Both the position numbers and the translations under genes were made by a program. Below the pieces are notes generated by a model, which worked only from the letters and a program-made list of their open reading frames with translations, made no database searches and was not told the origin of the DNA. From Hermodice carunculata (taxonomy: Eukaryota > Annelida > Polychaeta > Eunicida > Amphinomidae), in contig OZ026627.1 of NCBI GenBank assembly GCA_964020975.1, forward strand, positions 36,574,533 through 36,638,532: 64,000 nt of DNA, given 5' to 3'. Positions 1-11,498 of this stretch are shown here, piece by piece. Each line of letters begins with the position of its first letter. Positions within the stretch are counted from its first letter, which is position 1.

Positions 1-2
1 TT

Positions 3-656
3 AAATGGGGTCTAAAGTTCAATTCAAAGAAATCAAAAATATTAATAATTGGTAAAAGAGTAGACCCTCTCAAGAAGTGGGTCCTAGGAAACTCATGGAT
101 TGAAGAAGCCAATACGCACAGATATCTTGGTATAATCTTTTCCAGGACGTTATCAGATTTGACGCATGTTAATGAATATCTAGGTCCCAAATTAAGGAAA
201 TTAAGAGGGTACATCACAAGCATTCTTGCAAAGCATGATGATATTAATAGGATAGCTTTTGGAAACACTTTATACAGACACGTCGCGTTGCCGTCACTAT
301 TACATGGATGTGGTATTTGGATGGAGAATACACGCACTAGTAAAAAACTGTTACGGTCATTTCAGTCCCAATTGGCTTGTTCAATTCTACGGATAAAAGC
401 TAGCCCTGCATATCTTGCAACCATTGGCGATCTAGGCTGGTTGCCATTGTCACTTGAGGCCGATAAGCGTAGAATCAAATATTTTAATTACCTGAAACAC
501 ATAACTGATAGCCAGAGAATGTGTAATATTGTTTTTAAGGAAATGTGTAAACGCTTCGAGCAGGGCCGGAGTTCATCATGGCCATATTGCGATGAGATAA
601 AAAAACATCCTAAATTACGCTGGAATGGATTGGGCATTTTACTCCGAGAATGGTGA
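3..656 (+). pseudogene. LINE A ORF2 fragment, post-RT region
   Basis: The frame is open from base 3 to the stop at 654-656. It includes WGLKFNSKKSK and ANTHRYLGIIFS, which match the stretch after the RT palm in LINE polyproteins (K-x-Q/S, then a conserved YLG). A hydrophilic helical region follows, with LLHGCGIW and LPLSLEADKRRIKYF. The reading continues in the next frame near 620-640, where a one-base shift separates this piece from the one ending at 1212. No catalytic YxDD is present, because it would lie upstream of the window. It is a broken retrotransposon gene, not a host gene. Confidence 0.7.
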
Positions 657-1212
657 CTGGCTGTCCAGATTTAGTCATTTGCAGACCGAAGCATGGAAAC
701 TTGATTTTTTTTTGAACCAATTAGACGAATTTCCCACTCTTGATTTGTACAAAACGCTCAAAACTGACATATCATTGGAAAATTATATGTTAAACATAAG
801 AGATTTTAATGGCGTCAGAAATAAATTTAGGGCACGTTTTGCTACACTAGGTCTCAATAACGACCAAGAGAGGTGGGGTGTCCGTGATAGTTCATGTGAT
901 TTATGTGGATCACACAGGGAAGACATTTTCCATGTATTTTTCTCATGTTCTACTTATGCAGATATTCGGTCTGATCTATTTTATAAAATTGAAGCGCAGT
1001 TATTGGCGAATGGTCTTAGTTTCTTATGGGAAGAGTTTATGGCCTCTTCATTAATTAACAAAATGAAATTTTTAATTGGTGATGTTGCGAAGTCACACAG
1101 CAAATGTGCATTTCAGATATTTGAAGACTGTAGCAGACAATTTCTCAATTTAGCCCTCAGTCGCCGTAGATCAACCCTACAAGTGGAAGGCCATGTGGGA
1201 CCCACATCGTAG
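625..1212 (+). pseudogene. LINE A ORF2 C-terminal domain with CCHC knuckle
   Basis: This continues the upstream fragment in a second frame. It reads FYSENGDWLSRF, then a basic segment (RNKFRARFATLGLNND), then CDLCGSHREDIFHVFFSC, a C-x2-C-x8-H-x4-C zinc knuckle close to the ORF2 C-terminus. In LINE proteins this knuckle is thought to bind nucleic acid during target-primed reverse transcription. The stop at 1210-1212 is probably the native stop, as the 3' UTR starts there. Apart from the frameshift it shares with the preceding piece, this part is intact, so the copy is not very old. Confidence 0.7.
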
Positions 1213-1587
1213 AAGCTCCATTTTTCTATTTCATATGCCTGGTCGTTCTTTAGTATGTTCATAATTCTGTATACTTTTTTTTTAGATTGTATGGCTGAAC
1301 AGATGTAATGGATGCGTCCCTGTTGATACCCCGACAGTGGCGCCCCCGATGTAAAATGGGGTAAATCTTGCACGAATAAATAATATGCAAATTAGCCATG
1401 TGTTGTTAGGATAACAATCGTGCCGTGGACATAAATGAACACGGTTTGAAAACAATTTTTGTGCCTCTATTTCACCGTAAAACATGGGATAAATACAAAC
1501 CACAGCTGGTTTGGGTATCAGGGCACACAGAACAGACTCGTGTGTTCTGTGGTCCCAGATACCGGCACTCGCAATAGTTTGCTTATG

Positions 1588-1590
<3 letters not shown>

Positions 1591-1680
<90 letters not shown>
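1591..1680. repeat. (CT)n microsatellite
   Basis: About 90 bp of uninterrupted CT dinucleotides. Reading frames through it give only Leu-Ser or Arg-Glu repeats and are not genes. Confidence 0.98.
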
Positions 1681-1681
<1 letters not shown>

Positions 1682-1833
1682 ACCACTAAATTTGTCTGAC
1701 ATTTCATTTGAAGACTATTATACATAGAAACTCTAAACTTGCCATAATTATACCTCCATACAGAAAGCCCGGTCTTTTTATGAAAAGAGGTGACAGCAGA
1801 AATTTGTGCAAATTAGGGTCATTGATTAAATCT

Positions 1834-2350
1834 TAAATACCTTCAAAACTTTTATAGATAGAAATGCCATTCAAACTTCAAGCCATAGGTTTGTGCTGTA
1901 GGCGCATCCAATGAACCACGAACAAAAGTTCCAGAATTTCAATTTATGCTAGTTTGGGGCACTTGAAAAGTTTAAATGTTGAATATTAATATTTTCAAAA
2001 CTATATGATAGGTAGAGATGTCATTGCTTCAATTTCAATTCATAGTTTTGGGCTATATGCGCATCCAATGAACAACAAGCAAAAATGTATACAGAATTTT
2101 AATTCATGTCAGTCAAGGACAATTGAGAAGTTTAATGTTGAATATCTTTAAACTTTTTACAGACAGAGGTGTCATTCCAACTTCAATTTACAGGTTTGTG
2201 CTCTTGGCGCATGCAGTCAACCACAAAGTTGTAGAATTTGAATTAATGCGTACTTAATATTAAAGGGATTTAGAATTTCTACATGTTGAATATCTATCTT
2301 CAAAACTATTATACATTGATATGGCCTTCCTACTTCACATCCTAGGTTTG
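1834..2350. repeat. Degenerate tandem repeat, unit about 150-157 bp, 3.5 copies
   Basis: The block with AGGTTTGTGCT followed by GGCGCATCCAATGAAC recurs near 1887, 2044, 2192 and 2344 (spacings 157, 148 and 152). Each unit also repeats a TTCAAAACT...ATAGA segment and an AGAATTTCAATTTATG-like segment. Copies are clearly diverged. No coding potential is seen. A related pair (GCTAATCTGTTTGG) lies at 8817 and 8989. Confidence 0.8.
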
Positions 2351-5292
2351 TCCATCATCCACTTTGTTCAGAGCTAAGCTCCTAGACGCCACTAAAGCTA
2401 AATCATGAACAGCGTGTGGACCCATATCAGCTAAGTTGAAATAATGCAAGTTAGGAGCAACAATAGCAGACTTTTACATACATACATATATTTGTGATAG
2501 ACAAGACATACAATATAGGCCATGATATGTCATCGCCATCGGCAGTCATGTACGTGTATATATACATCGCTAGGATTTGCTGTTTACCCTCATGTCAGAA
2601 GTAACACTTTTATGTCAGCACATGGACCATTTTGTCACCAGTATATGCTGTAGTGTCAACAGTGATTCATAAATGAATTAAATTTGCAATAAACGTGTAA
2701 TCTAGAGAACTGGCTGAAGTTTATCACCACATGACCAAATCTTGTTCGTTTGCTGACACTTACCATTCTGTTTTATCCAGAATTATCTCTGTTTATCTAG
2801 TATTTCCTTTTTATCAGCAGTTTTCTTTTTCTTTTTTCATGCCACAATCCCTTTTTACAGCTTCTTTTTCTTAAATTTCATGTTTTCGCTCATGTAACTT
2901 TTCCAACTTTGAATTTCAAATACAAGGCAAGAACTTCCATTTTCAGGCACACAGAGAGACTTGCTTTGAGGCAAATCGTTCCTATTTTTAATCGCGAAGG
3001 ATTTTTTATGGGGGGGGGGGGGGGAGCAAGTATACCAGATAAGGTTGAAAACAGTGCTGGTCATTTCTTAACACATTTTTATGAGAAAAAGTCATTTTTT
3101 CTAACAAAATATAGAATAAATACATACAAATAATTATTAGTTTTGGTATCGACATGTATGCTATTATTTTATCAAAACTGAAGGACATGAAATTGCCTGG
3201 AATCATTTTGCCAATGACAACCAAACAAAAATGTTGAAAATCCATCAATTTGTAATTTCTAAGAATATATATGCGCGCGTGTGTGTGTTAGAGGCCAGAA
3301 AAAACTAAAGAAAAGAAAAGAAAAGAAAAGAAAAGAAAAAGCATTCACCGATATGTTACTCAGTGAGTAACTGAGCTCTCACACAGTATAGGATGTACAC
3401 CCCGTCCACGTCCAGTGTCGAAGCAAAACACAAGAAAGGTTTTGAATAAATACAATTGATATATTGGAAATGTGTGTATAATGACTTCAGAAATACAGGA
3501 TTTTTTTTTCCAAAATGAGTGGTGACAATACAAGCTCTCTGTCCTGTTCTTTGGATTTCTCTTACTCTGCATTCACATGCATAGTCATCTTATGATGACA
3601 CCACTCCACCCCCATCTATGTTTTTATTAATTTTTTCACACACTGATCGTGTTCTTGAGATGGAAATTTAAAAATAGAAGAGAACAGAACAAGACAGAGT
3701 AGAACAGAACAGCATGAAATATTGATAAACAAACAATTACACAGACGAATGACCAGATGAACAAACAAACACATGAATGAAGTTGCTCGAAAATTAAAGT
3801 GTCAAAGGACTTTGAGTTACAATTGTTAAAATGTGTATGATATTCCTCTAAACGTGATTACTGATTTTCGAAAATTTTGACATAGTTGTAAGACCAGAAG
3901 TAATTAAGGCTAAATCATTAGCATATATATGTAATTGCTGAGACTATGTGTTCTTCTATGTGACATTCGAAACCAAAGTGAAGAAAGACTACAGCAATCA
4001 AGCTATTAACGACAGTGGTAATACTTTAAAAGAGTTTAGAAAGCTTTGAAGAAAATTAAACGCATAAATCACCCTGTAGTCCGTCTAAATTAATGGCTAA
4101 GAATAGGCTTTAGTCATGGATGATGAAATCGTTAAAACATATATCACAGCATTTCCTCCCCTTATCCTTTCTTTTCTTCCCTTTTTCTTCAGCAACTTCA
4201 GTAACACCCTTACCAATCGATTCCCTGTTGGTACCCATCCCCGATATAAGGAATAAAACAGATACTATACCTTCCATTTGATCTTTGATCACCTTGAATT
4301 AGTAACCACACAGCAACATCATTTTCCGGATGGGAAAGCATCGGGTCCGGACCTTGTTTGAGCAGCTTTGTTAAAGCTGGCGCTGGAAATATACCTCTCA
4401 CGCACATTGTTCACTGCTGAATCTATTTAGGCCCGACTGTAAAAAGTTATCGGGTTGTGTACAACTGTTCGCAACCTATGACAATACAGCTGTATGAGTG
4501 ATTATTGACCGATTTTGGTCCCAGTACCGTCCATAACTTCGGATATTTTCACAAATTGCCCGAAAGTTACACTTTTTGGAGCCCTTCCCTCTTTGAAATT
4601 GTACATTCGAATTTTGATGAATCAGCTTTTTCCTCGGTAGCTTAGCAGATTTGGCTGTTGGAACTCTTAAAGGAGCACAATTATTTTATCATAAATTTAC
4701 AGATAAATTTTATATATGGGTGAAATCCAACCATTTTTGCAAAACAGAAAACACTCCTTCAATATTTTCTGCCCTCATTTCTTCCCAAATTTGCACGTCT
4801 TAGAACATATCCCGATTAATATATTTTGGCAAAATTTTGCTCAAAACAGAATTCTGTTTTAAAACTGAAAACTTTCACGGATGTTTATACTTTGCCACAC
4901 TATATTTTTCTGTCTTTCTCTCTTAATCAAAAGCTTCGTCTTGTAAGTTAAATTCCATAAAGGATAGTATGAAATATATATGTAATGGGATTAAAAGCAA
5001 TCAACATTTTCCCATCAGGTTAAAATTGTTTACTTGGGCTTGGGCTTGACCCCGCCCCTTGCCAGTGTGCGTTTTGGACACAAATGAAAATGTCTTCATT
5101 TTTTAGAGCTATTGAACTATAATAATAAAAAAAAATGAAAGTGCTCTTTATTTTTACCTCTCAAAATACAATTTACTACATCACAGTCAATTTAGTTCAC
5201 GGCAACAGCACTGTCTTGTTTTAGGTTCTTTACAATCAGACATTGACAAAGGCTGTTTGATGTGGAGTCCACTTCCTGCACCCTAAGAAAGG
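2351..5292. other. No gene recognised; unique sequence with small simple repeats
   Basis: I see no open frame with family resemblance and no splice-bounded exon. The stretch holds a G run at about 3010-3024, a short GTGTGT tract near 3280 and an (AAAAG)n tract at 3300-3341. The short frames here are of a length expected by chance. Confidence 0.5.
3300..3341. repeat. (AAAAG)n pentanucleotide microsatellite
   Basis: Repeated AAAAG units, about six to seven copies with slight imperfections at the ends. Confidence 0.9.
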
Positions 5293-5481
5293 ATTTGACA
5301 TAGGGCATTGACTTGTAGATTTTTAACCGCCTGGATACCCGACTGTCGGGTAGTTTATTATCCGACTGTCGGGTAATTTATTACCCGGGTACCCGAATCA
5401 TAACAGAAAGCAATCCAACCAACATACATGCACAGAGATACGCGCAATCATTGGCGATTCAACTAACCCCAATACAAGATC

Positions 5482-6305
5482 GTGTCAAAGAATTTCAATG
5501 AAAAACAGTATACAACTGATGTCCAAGCCACACCGTTTCATATTGCAAACATCGTTGATGATGTTGATGACATGTGTTGGGTCCAGGAGAAATTACTACT
5601 TGATGTCATAAATGAGCATGCTCCTTTGAAATCCAGGAAAAAACCGAAATTCAAAGCACCTTTTATGAATGACAAATTGAGAAAAGCCATAAACTACCGG
5701 AAATCCCTAAGAACAAAAGCCAGAAAATCCAAAAACACGGCACTGGGACATCAGAATTATCAAAAATATGCCAAGCAGAGAAACCAAGTTGTCGCATTAC
5801 GAAGAAAATCTGTACGAAACTACTTTAAAAACAAATGTGACTCAGGACCCACTAATAAAACTTTCTGGCCAACTATAAAACCTTTCCTCACAAACAAGGG
5901 AACATGCTCATCAAACAACATCACTATATGTCAAGATGACAAACTAATTTCAGACCAAACTCAAGTCTGTGAAGCTTTTAATGACTATTTTATTAATATT
6001 GCCAACAACATAAGCAATGGAAATATAGATACAACAAAAAGCCTCGATACAATCCAGGAACATGTACCACACACTTCTTGCTTTACTTTAAACATGTAAC
6101 GCAAGCTGAAGTTTATAGCAAGATCAAGAAACTAAATACAAACAAAGCAACAGGACATGACCAGATACCATCTAAGCTCTTAAAGCCTATTGCTGAAATC
6201 ATATCTCGACCACAAACAAACAGCATAAATAGATCTATAGACACTACAGTATTCCCAACCAATTTAAAAAAGGCTGAAGTTTACCCCCAAAGACAAAAAA
6301 CCTGA
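5482..6305 (+). pseudogene. CR1-like ORF2: linker and RT finger region
   Basis: The first part (to 6099) holds the linker between endonuclease and RT, rich in Lys/Arg, with HAPLKSRKK and FKAPFMNDKLRKAINYRK. A frameshift near 6080 moves the reading into the next frame, where HVTQAEVYSKIKKLNTNKAT and GHDQIPSKLLKPIA give the start of the RT domain. A further shift near 6290 precedes NIKNYRPLSIL. There is no believable native start: a stop lies upstream at 5464 and the first ATG is internal, as expected of a 5'-truncated copy. Confidence 0.75.
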
Positions 6306-6306
6306 T

Positions 6307-7635
6307 CTTTTGAACATCAAGAACTATAGACCACTGAGCATCCTCACCAGTGTGTCCAAGATTTTTTAGAGCGTCCTCACAGAACAGCTTGTAGATTACT
6401 TTGAAGAAATTTTCTCCCCCTACTTATCAGCCTACCGAAAGGGCTATAGCTGCAACACTCTCTTACTCAATCTTGTAGAAAGCTGGAAAAGTTCTTTGGA
6501 CCAAAATAAATATGTTGGAGCAGTACTCATGGACCTCTCAAAAGCATTTGACTGTCTCTCCCCATCCATCCTACTTAATAAACTAAAAGCATATGGACTT
6601 TCAGACTCGTCAACATCATTACTCGGAAACTACTTAACCGGCAGATCTCAAAGAGTGAAAATAGGACAAACTTTTAGCACTTGGAGAGATGTTGTAAGAG
6701 TAGTCCCCCAGGGTTCCATCCTGGGTCCGCTCCTCTTCAACATCTTTCTGAATGACATCTTCTACATCTTTACAGAATGCGACATACATAATTATGCAGA
6801 TGACAACACAATATCCTATGCCCATCAACAACTAGAGACAGTAAAATATATTTTGCAGAACCAAGCTCAGGAAGCCTCCATATGGTTCAGAAACAACTCA
6901 ATGCATGCTAATATAGACAAATTTCAATGCATCTTTTTGGCACCAGGCAATAAGCAATGTGAACCTCAGACACTGAAAATAAATGACATAGAAATAACCT
7001 CAGAAAAAATAGTCAAATTACTTGGAATAAACATAGATGACAAACTTAACTTCAAACAACACATCAGTGACATCTGCTGCAAAGCAGGCAAACAACTAAA
7101 TGCTTTGAGGAGGCTCTCAAAACTCTTGGACACAAAAAGCAAACTAACAATATTTAAATCATTTATTTTATCAAATTTTAATTACTGTGCTACAGTATGG
7201 CACTTCTGTGGCAAGCAAGATGCACAAAAACTTGAAAAGATTCAAGAACGTGCCCTACGGTTTGTGTATTGTAACTACCAATCTAGCTACCAGTCCCTAC
7301 TTACAAGGTCAAACTGTGAAACCCTTCATATATCCCGCCTAAAACAAATTGCAATAGAAGTTTTCAAAATAACAAACAACCTTTTCCCTGTCTATTTAAA
7401 AAAGGTACTTTGAATTACAAGACTCACGATATGAAACAAGAGGTAACAAACAAAACTTGAAGATTGGTCGTCACAATACACAGAAGTATGGCACACAATC
7501 ATTCAAACACGTTGGGGCAAAAATATGGAATGAACTCCCAAATCCTTTTAAAGGTACACTAACACTCACTGAATTTAAATCTCTGATAGATACATGGTCA
7601 CAAACAAATTGCTCCTGTAACTTCTGCAGGTGAAC
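6307..7635 (+). pseudogene. CR1-like ORF2: RT palm, thumb and C-terminus
   Basis: The reading starts with LNIKNYRPLSILTSVSKIF, meets an in-frame TAG at about 6367, then runs through the palm. MDLSKAFDCL carries the first catalytic Asp; VPQGSILGPLLFN and NYADD carry the other two, all retained. The long open part is 6496-7413. A frameshift near 7410 leads into the C-terminus (RYETRGNKQNL, GAKIWNELPNPFKG, CSCNFC) with a stop at 7633-7635. The enzyme would reverse-transcribe its own RNA at a nicked target. Family assignment is firm; clade within CR1/L2/Crack is not. Confidence 0.8.
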
Positions 7636-8407
7636 TGTTGACTCACAACAGTCACAGTCACCTGCCTACATCACAACATTATTCATACTATGAAGCTGTA
7701 ATGTAGCTTCATGTTCATACTTTTATTTAACTCAGTGTACCTGGTCTCTATACATGAGATGATGATTATTGCTATTATAAAGTTTTAATGACTATATAAC
7801 ATTTACCTATCTTTATTTTTATCAAGCATTGTATCTACTGTATATAAGGCACAGTTCATATCTGTCTTTTTTATGTACCAACATATTCATATTTATTGTC
7901 GGTAAATAGCCCTTATAATGGCTAATGTTATTTGTAAAACACCCGACGGAAAATAAAGTTTTATCTTATCTTATCTTAAAGCATAAACGTGATTGGACAG
8001 TGGGCAACTTGAGCTGGGAAAACGGACATTTATTTGACATAAACTTTATTGCATAATGGGTGCCTGAGCTGGAAATCAATGAATAGTATATGAGACTTGT
8101 CAGTAGTTTCCAAGAATGCGTCCTTTTCGCTATTGCATGTACATAAATTTATTTGTTATTCTGTTTTTTTTACCCTGCGATTGAAATGTGACTTTCAACG
8201 GTCACGTGTGGTGGCGCAGGACTTATATATTCATTATACTCTAATATGAACATTCTTAACTCAAATGTTATTATCATTTGGTCAAGTATTATTACTTATC
8301 TAATATCTATATCTCTAGAAAAAAAACCCACACACCTTTTTTACGGGTACCCGACTTTTTCGTACTACCCAGGTACCCGGGTACCCAATCAATGCCCTAG
8401 TTTGACA

Positions 8408-9089
8408 CATCTTTCCATTCTCTTCTTCACAAGTGAAAGAGTTATGATGAAAGTCCTAGACTAGTTCATATCATATTAAGCAAACAGAAACAAAGTGTCA
8501 TACAAAATCATCGGAGCCAGAATAGTTTACTTGTGAATTCTGTCAGGTGTCAATTCTTGGCCGCGCTTTCTTGATCACCTTTCTGCCTGACCAAGCCTCA
8601 ACTGTATCATTGTGTACGCTGAAGAAAAAAAAAAAAACCCGACCCATGATGACCAACAGATTGGGTGATTTCTAACAAGACTTTGAACAATATCTCTGAT
8701 TTCAATCTGACAAATTAATATTACCCCCCCCACACACACACACACACACTGATAGCATAGAAGAAAAGAGAAAATACAACCGAAAAGAAAAGAAACGAGA
8801 AAAGATTTGCTTCACAGCTAATCTGTTTGGATGCCTTCAAAATGAAAAGTTTGAAACGCTACACTTTCCCATTGTTCAACATAATCTAAATTTTGTGTAT
8901 TTGCTTAATTTGCATAAATTAAAATGCTACCATTTTTGGTTCCTGGTTCGTTGGATGTGGCCATGTCACAAACTTATAAACTGAAGTTTGCTAATCTGTT
9001 TGGGTGCCTTCAAAATGAGAACAGTTTGATAAGCAACTGACAAAGAGGTTCCTCTGTCGCTGAGGGACATTTTGGTGTTACCCGAGTCA

Positions 9090-9090
<1 letters not shown>
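8408..9090. repeat. No gene; short CA and A tracts and a 172-bp-spaced direct repeat
   Basis: GCTAATCTGTTTGGATGCC occurs near 8817 and again, with one change, near 8989, each followed by TTCAAAATGA. Their context resembles the 1834-2350 repeat family. A C/CA tract lies at 8724-8750. No coding sequence was recognised. Confidence 0.6.

Positions 9091-9143
<53 letters not shown>
9091..9143. repeat. (TA)n-(TG)n microsatellite
   Basis: A short TA tract runs directly into about 20 TG units. Confidence 0.95.
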
Positions 9144-9147
<4 letters not shown>

Positions 9148-9957
9148 CAATATGTAACTTCTTTTTTTTCCAAATTAGAGGCAACAGGGCTTTTTTTTTT
9201 TTTTATATTATACGCATGTGTGGAAAGCGGACAGATTGCCTTGCCAAGCAAACCGCGCTCAACATATAGGCCTATGTATATCACGGAGATTAGGCCTATG
9301 TGGAAATTGGTCTGTTCAGCTGGCAATTAGACAGAAAAAAAAGGATAAAATGTGTCAATCTTGTACCAACATTAACAACGGCAGCCATACCTTGACAAAA
9401 GGGACATTTGTGCAATATTCAGTTGTCAAGTGTTAATTGGACTAAGTCTGTATGATAACTTTTTTTTTTAAGGAGATCCCTAATTTGGTTGTTTTTATAA
9501 ACCAGATACTACACAATAAACAGCGCAGGGATGTCCTCAGATGAAAGGACACAGAGTCAATTTTGTAGTCAGTCAAATTGTATGGGGTGCAGTGGTCAGA
9601 TGCCGGCTCGGAGCTGGCAGATAGTTGTGGTCCTTGTGGAGTTTGCATGTGGCCATGGCAATGTTGTCAGTGACTCTACTGGTCAGGGACCAGTCTACAT
9701 GTGGACTAGCTGGCACTTACTTTGCAACATGCATCAACTTGAAGACATAAATTTAGTATTTTGCCATTCAATATTTTGAAATAAACAGAATTTGACCAGA
9801 ACTCTTGCTAGTATAAATGACAAGCGCGGGATCCATAATGATTATTGCACTCCCTCCCCCACCCCCCATGCCGGCCTTTAATTACGAAACGACTATACAG
9901 AGTTTTTTTTCAGCAGCCTTCTTGCGGACGACTATTTGATTCCCATGAGAAATTAAA

Positions 9958-10010
9958 AGAAGAAGAAGAAGAAGAAGAAGAAGAAGAAGAAGAAGAAGAA
10001 GAAGAAGAAG

Positions 10011-10074
<64 letters not shown>

Positions 10075-10138
10075 AGAAGAAGAAGAAGAAGAAGAAGAAG
10101 AAGAAGAAGAAGAAGAAGAAGAAGAAGAAGAAGAAGAA
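9958..10138. repeat. Compound (GAA)n-(GCA)n-(GAA)n trinucleotide repeat
   Basis: GAA units fill 9958-10012, about 19 GCA units fill 10013-10070, and GAA returns to 10138. The tract is pure. Open frames across it (Glu/Ala, or Leu on the minus strand) come from composition and have no supported start or homology, so I do not call a gene. Confidence 0.97.
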
Positions 10139-10215
10139 GCAACTTGCTGTATAGTATTTTAGTATGCAACATGCTCATTTAGTTCCAGGAACTATTTTGG
10201 GTTTGTGCGGGGATA

Positions 10216-11498
10216 AGTGATGAATTAGTCTTTCTTAAGACCATTTGTTAGTTAATTCGTTATAAATCAAAATTGCTAATGAATATTATGAAAATAAACG
10301 AAGGGGCGGTGATAGCGTCGAGCTAGGACAAGCCAGGTCGCGAGGCGGTCCTGGAGAGGAGTGAAGAAAGGGTCTTTTAATTTTCGCAGAGTTCCGGTCG
10401 CATCCGGTCGGGGGCACTGCGATGCCGGTGGAAAAACACTCCGCCCAGGCACAGCCACCGAAAACAAGCAGCCTGTACACTTTGATGACACGTGTTGCAG
10501 CAGGTCTACGGCCGGGCAGCAGTGTCGGAGGACCATGAACTGCCCTGGCAGTTGTGGTGCAGAAGTCTGGGCGACATCCAACAGACGAACAAAGTCGAAA
10601 TTCATGTTGCATTTTACACTTTATGAGCTCAGTCAGGCAACAGGCGATAAAGCCCTTAAGGGAATGAGTACTCTTTGAGTCTTTGATGACACAGATTGCA
10701 GTAGGCCTACTTTCAATAGGGTGCTGTGAACATTAGCACAGAAGCTTTGGCAAAAAGCAACCGAGTAACAAGTTTAAGTTGCCCAGTACAGTAGGCCCAT
10801 GGTAAGAATTCAGCTTGTCTATTGGCATTGGAATAGCTTCTGCTAAGTAGATCATAGAAGATGCAACTAGCCTAATTGACAGTAAATATGAAAAGAACAT
10901 AATTTTCTATTTTACATTATTGTATTCTTCATGCAGCATGAAGCAATGGATCTATTATGTAGTCCCAGCGGCCTGGCTTGTTCTATAGCTCGACGCTATG
11001 ACCGCCCCTCACTTATTTTTATTATATTCATTAACTATTTTGTTTAATAACGGATTAACTAAGAAAGGGTCTTAAGAAAGACTAAGTTAAGAATTGATGT
11101 TTGTGGAAGTTAGTATAGTATCAAGAGAAAACACACATTTGAAAAAAATTTGCTTAGCACTTTATTATGGGCTCATACAACATACGTTACAAATGGCACA
11201 TGTGAAAAGTTAGTTTAACTTGATCATCAGTATGTCTGGTATACTATTCAAAGTGTACCTGCGTGTTTTCAGTGGGTGTGTTAATTTTCCATCTGCACTG
11301 CGCCGCTGAACGGATGCGACCGGAACTCTGCGAAAATTGAAAGACCCTTTCGTTACTCCTCTCCAGGACCGCTTCGCGGCCTGGCTTGTCCTAGCTCGAC
11401 ACTATGACCGCCCCTTCATTTATTTTTATTATATTCATTACCAATTTTGTTTTATAACGAATCAACTAAGAAAGGGTCTCAAGAAAGACTAGTGATGA
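10216..11498. mobile_element. Foldback/MULE-like element with about 190-bp inverted ends
   Basis: The left arm (10227-10410) and right arm (about 11310-11490) are inverted copies, starting AGTCTTTCTTRAGACC and sharing GGACAAGCCAGG, GGTCCTGGAGAGGAGT and TTTTCGCAGAGTTCCGGTCG. AGTGATGA lies at both outer sides (10216-10223 and 11491-11498), an 8-bp direct repeat three bases outside the left arm. A second right-type end sits inside at 10969-11083, so either two elements overlap or one end was duplicated. Long TIRs with an 8-9 bp duplication suggest a Mutator-like or foldback element. No transposase is visible. The GC-rich arms stand out from the AT-rich surroundings. Confidence 0.65.

Larger units (their letters stand above)
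1..1390 (+). mobile_element. Non-LTR retrotransposon (LINE A), 3' portion, cut by window edge
   Basis: An open frame runs in from the left edge and carries the region after the RT catalytic core of a LINE ORF2: a block reading WGLKFNSKKSKILIIGK, then a segment with RYLGIIFS, then a C-terminal Cys-Cys-His-Cys knuckle. The stop at 1210-1212 is followed by about 180 bp of apparent 3' UTR ending near AATAAATAATATG. The 5' part lies outside the window. The knuckle spacing is usual for several LINE clades (L1, I, R1-like), and I cannot choose between them. This family differs from the other two LINEs here. Confidence 0.75.
5465..7978 (+). mobile_element. CR1-like LINE, 5'-truncated, nested in the hAT-like element
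   Basis: Protein blocks appear in the order expected for CR1/L2/Crack-type LINEs: the endonuclease-RT linker (KNFNEKQ, PFMNDKLRKAI), RT motifs (NYRPLSILTSVSKI, MDLSKAFDCL, VPQGSILGPLLFN, YADD), thumb region and a C-terminus ending NCSCNFCR. The endonuclease is absent. The 3' UTR ends in TTATC units (about 7960-7978), a short-repeat tail usual for CR1-type elements. The RT palm is intact but at least four lesions break the reading, so it is dead. The exact 5' border is uncertain (5400-5480). Confidence 0.8.
5301..8399. mobile_element. hAT-like TIR element carrying a nested LINE
   Basis: The left end begins TAGGGCATTGACT and the right end finishes with ATCAATGCCCTA, an 11-bp terminal inverted repeat. 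The flanks read ATTTGACA (5293-5300) and GTTTGACA (8400-8407), so 7 of 8 bases match as a target duplication. Eight-bp duplications and short TIRs are typical of hAT elements. Both ends carry extra GGGTACCCG-type inverted motifs inside the TIR (5335-5395 and 8343-8386). No transposase is visible. The outer element was therefore non-autonomous, under about 600 bp before a CR1-like LINE landed in it. Assignment to hAT is inference from duplication length. Confidence 0.65.

Noticed and set aside
9845-10178. Glu/Ala-rich and poly-Leu open frames
   Set aside because: Produced entirely by the GAA/GCA microsatellite.
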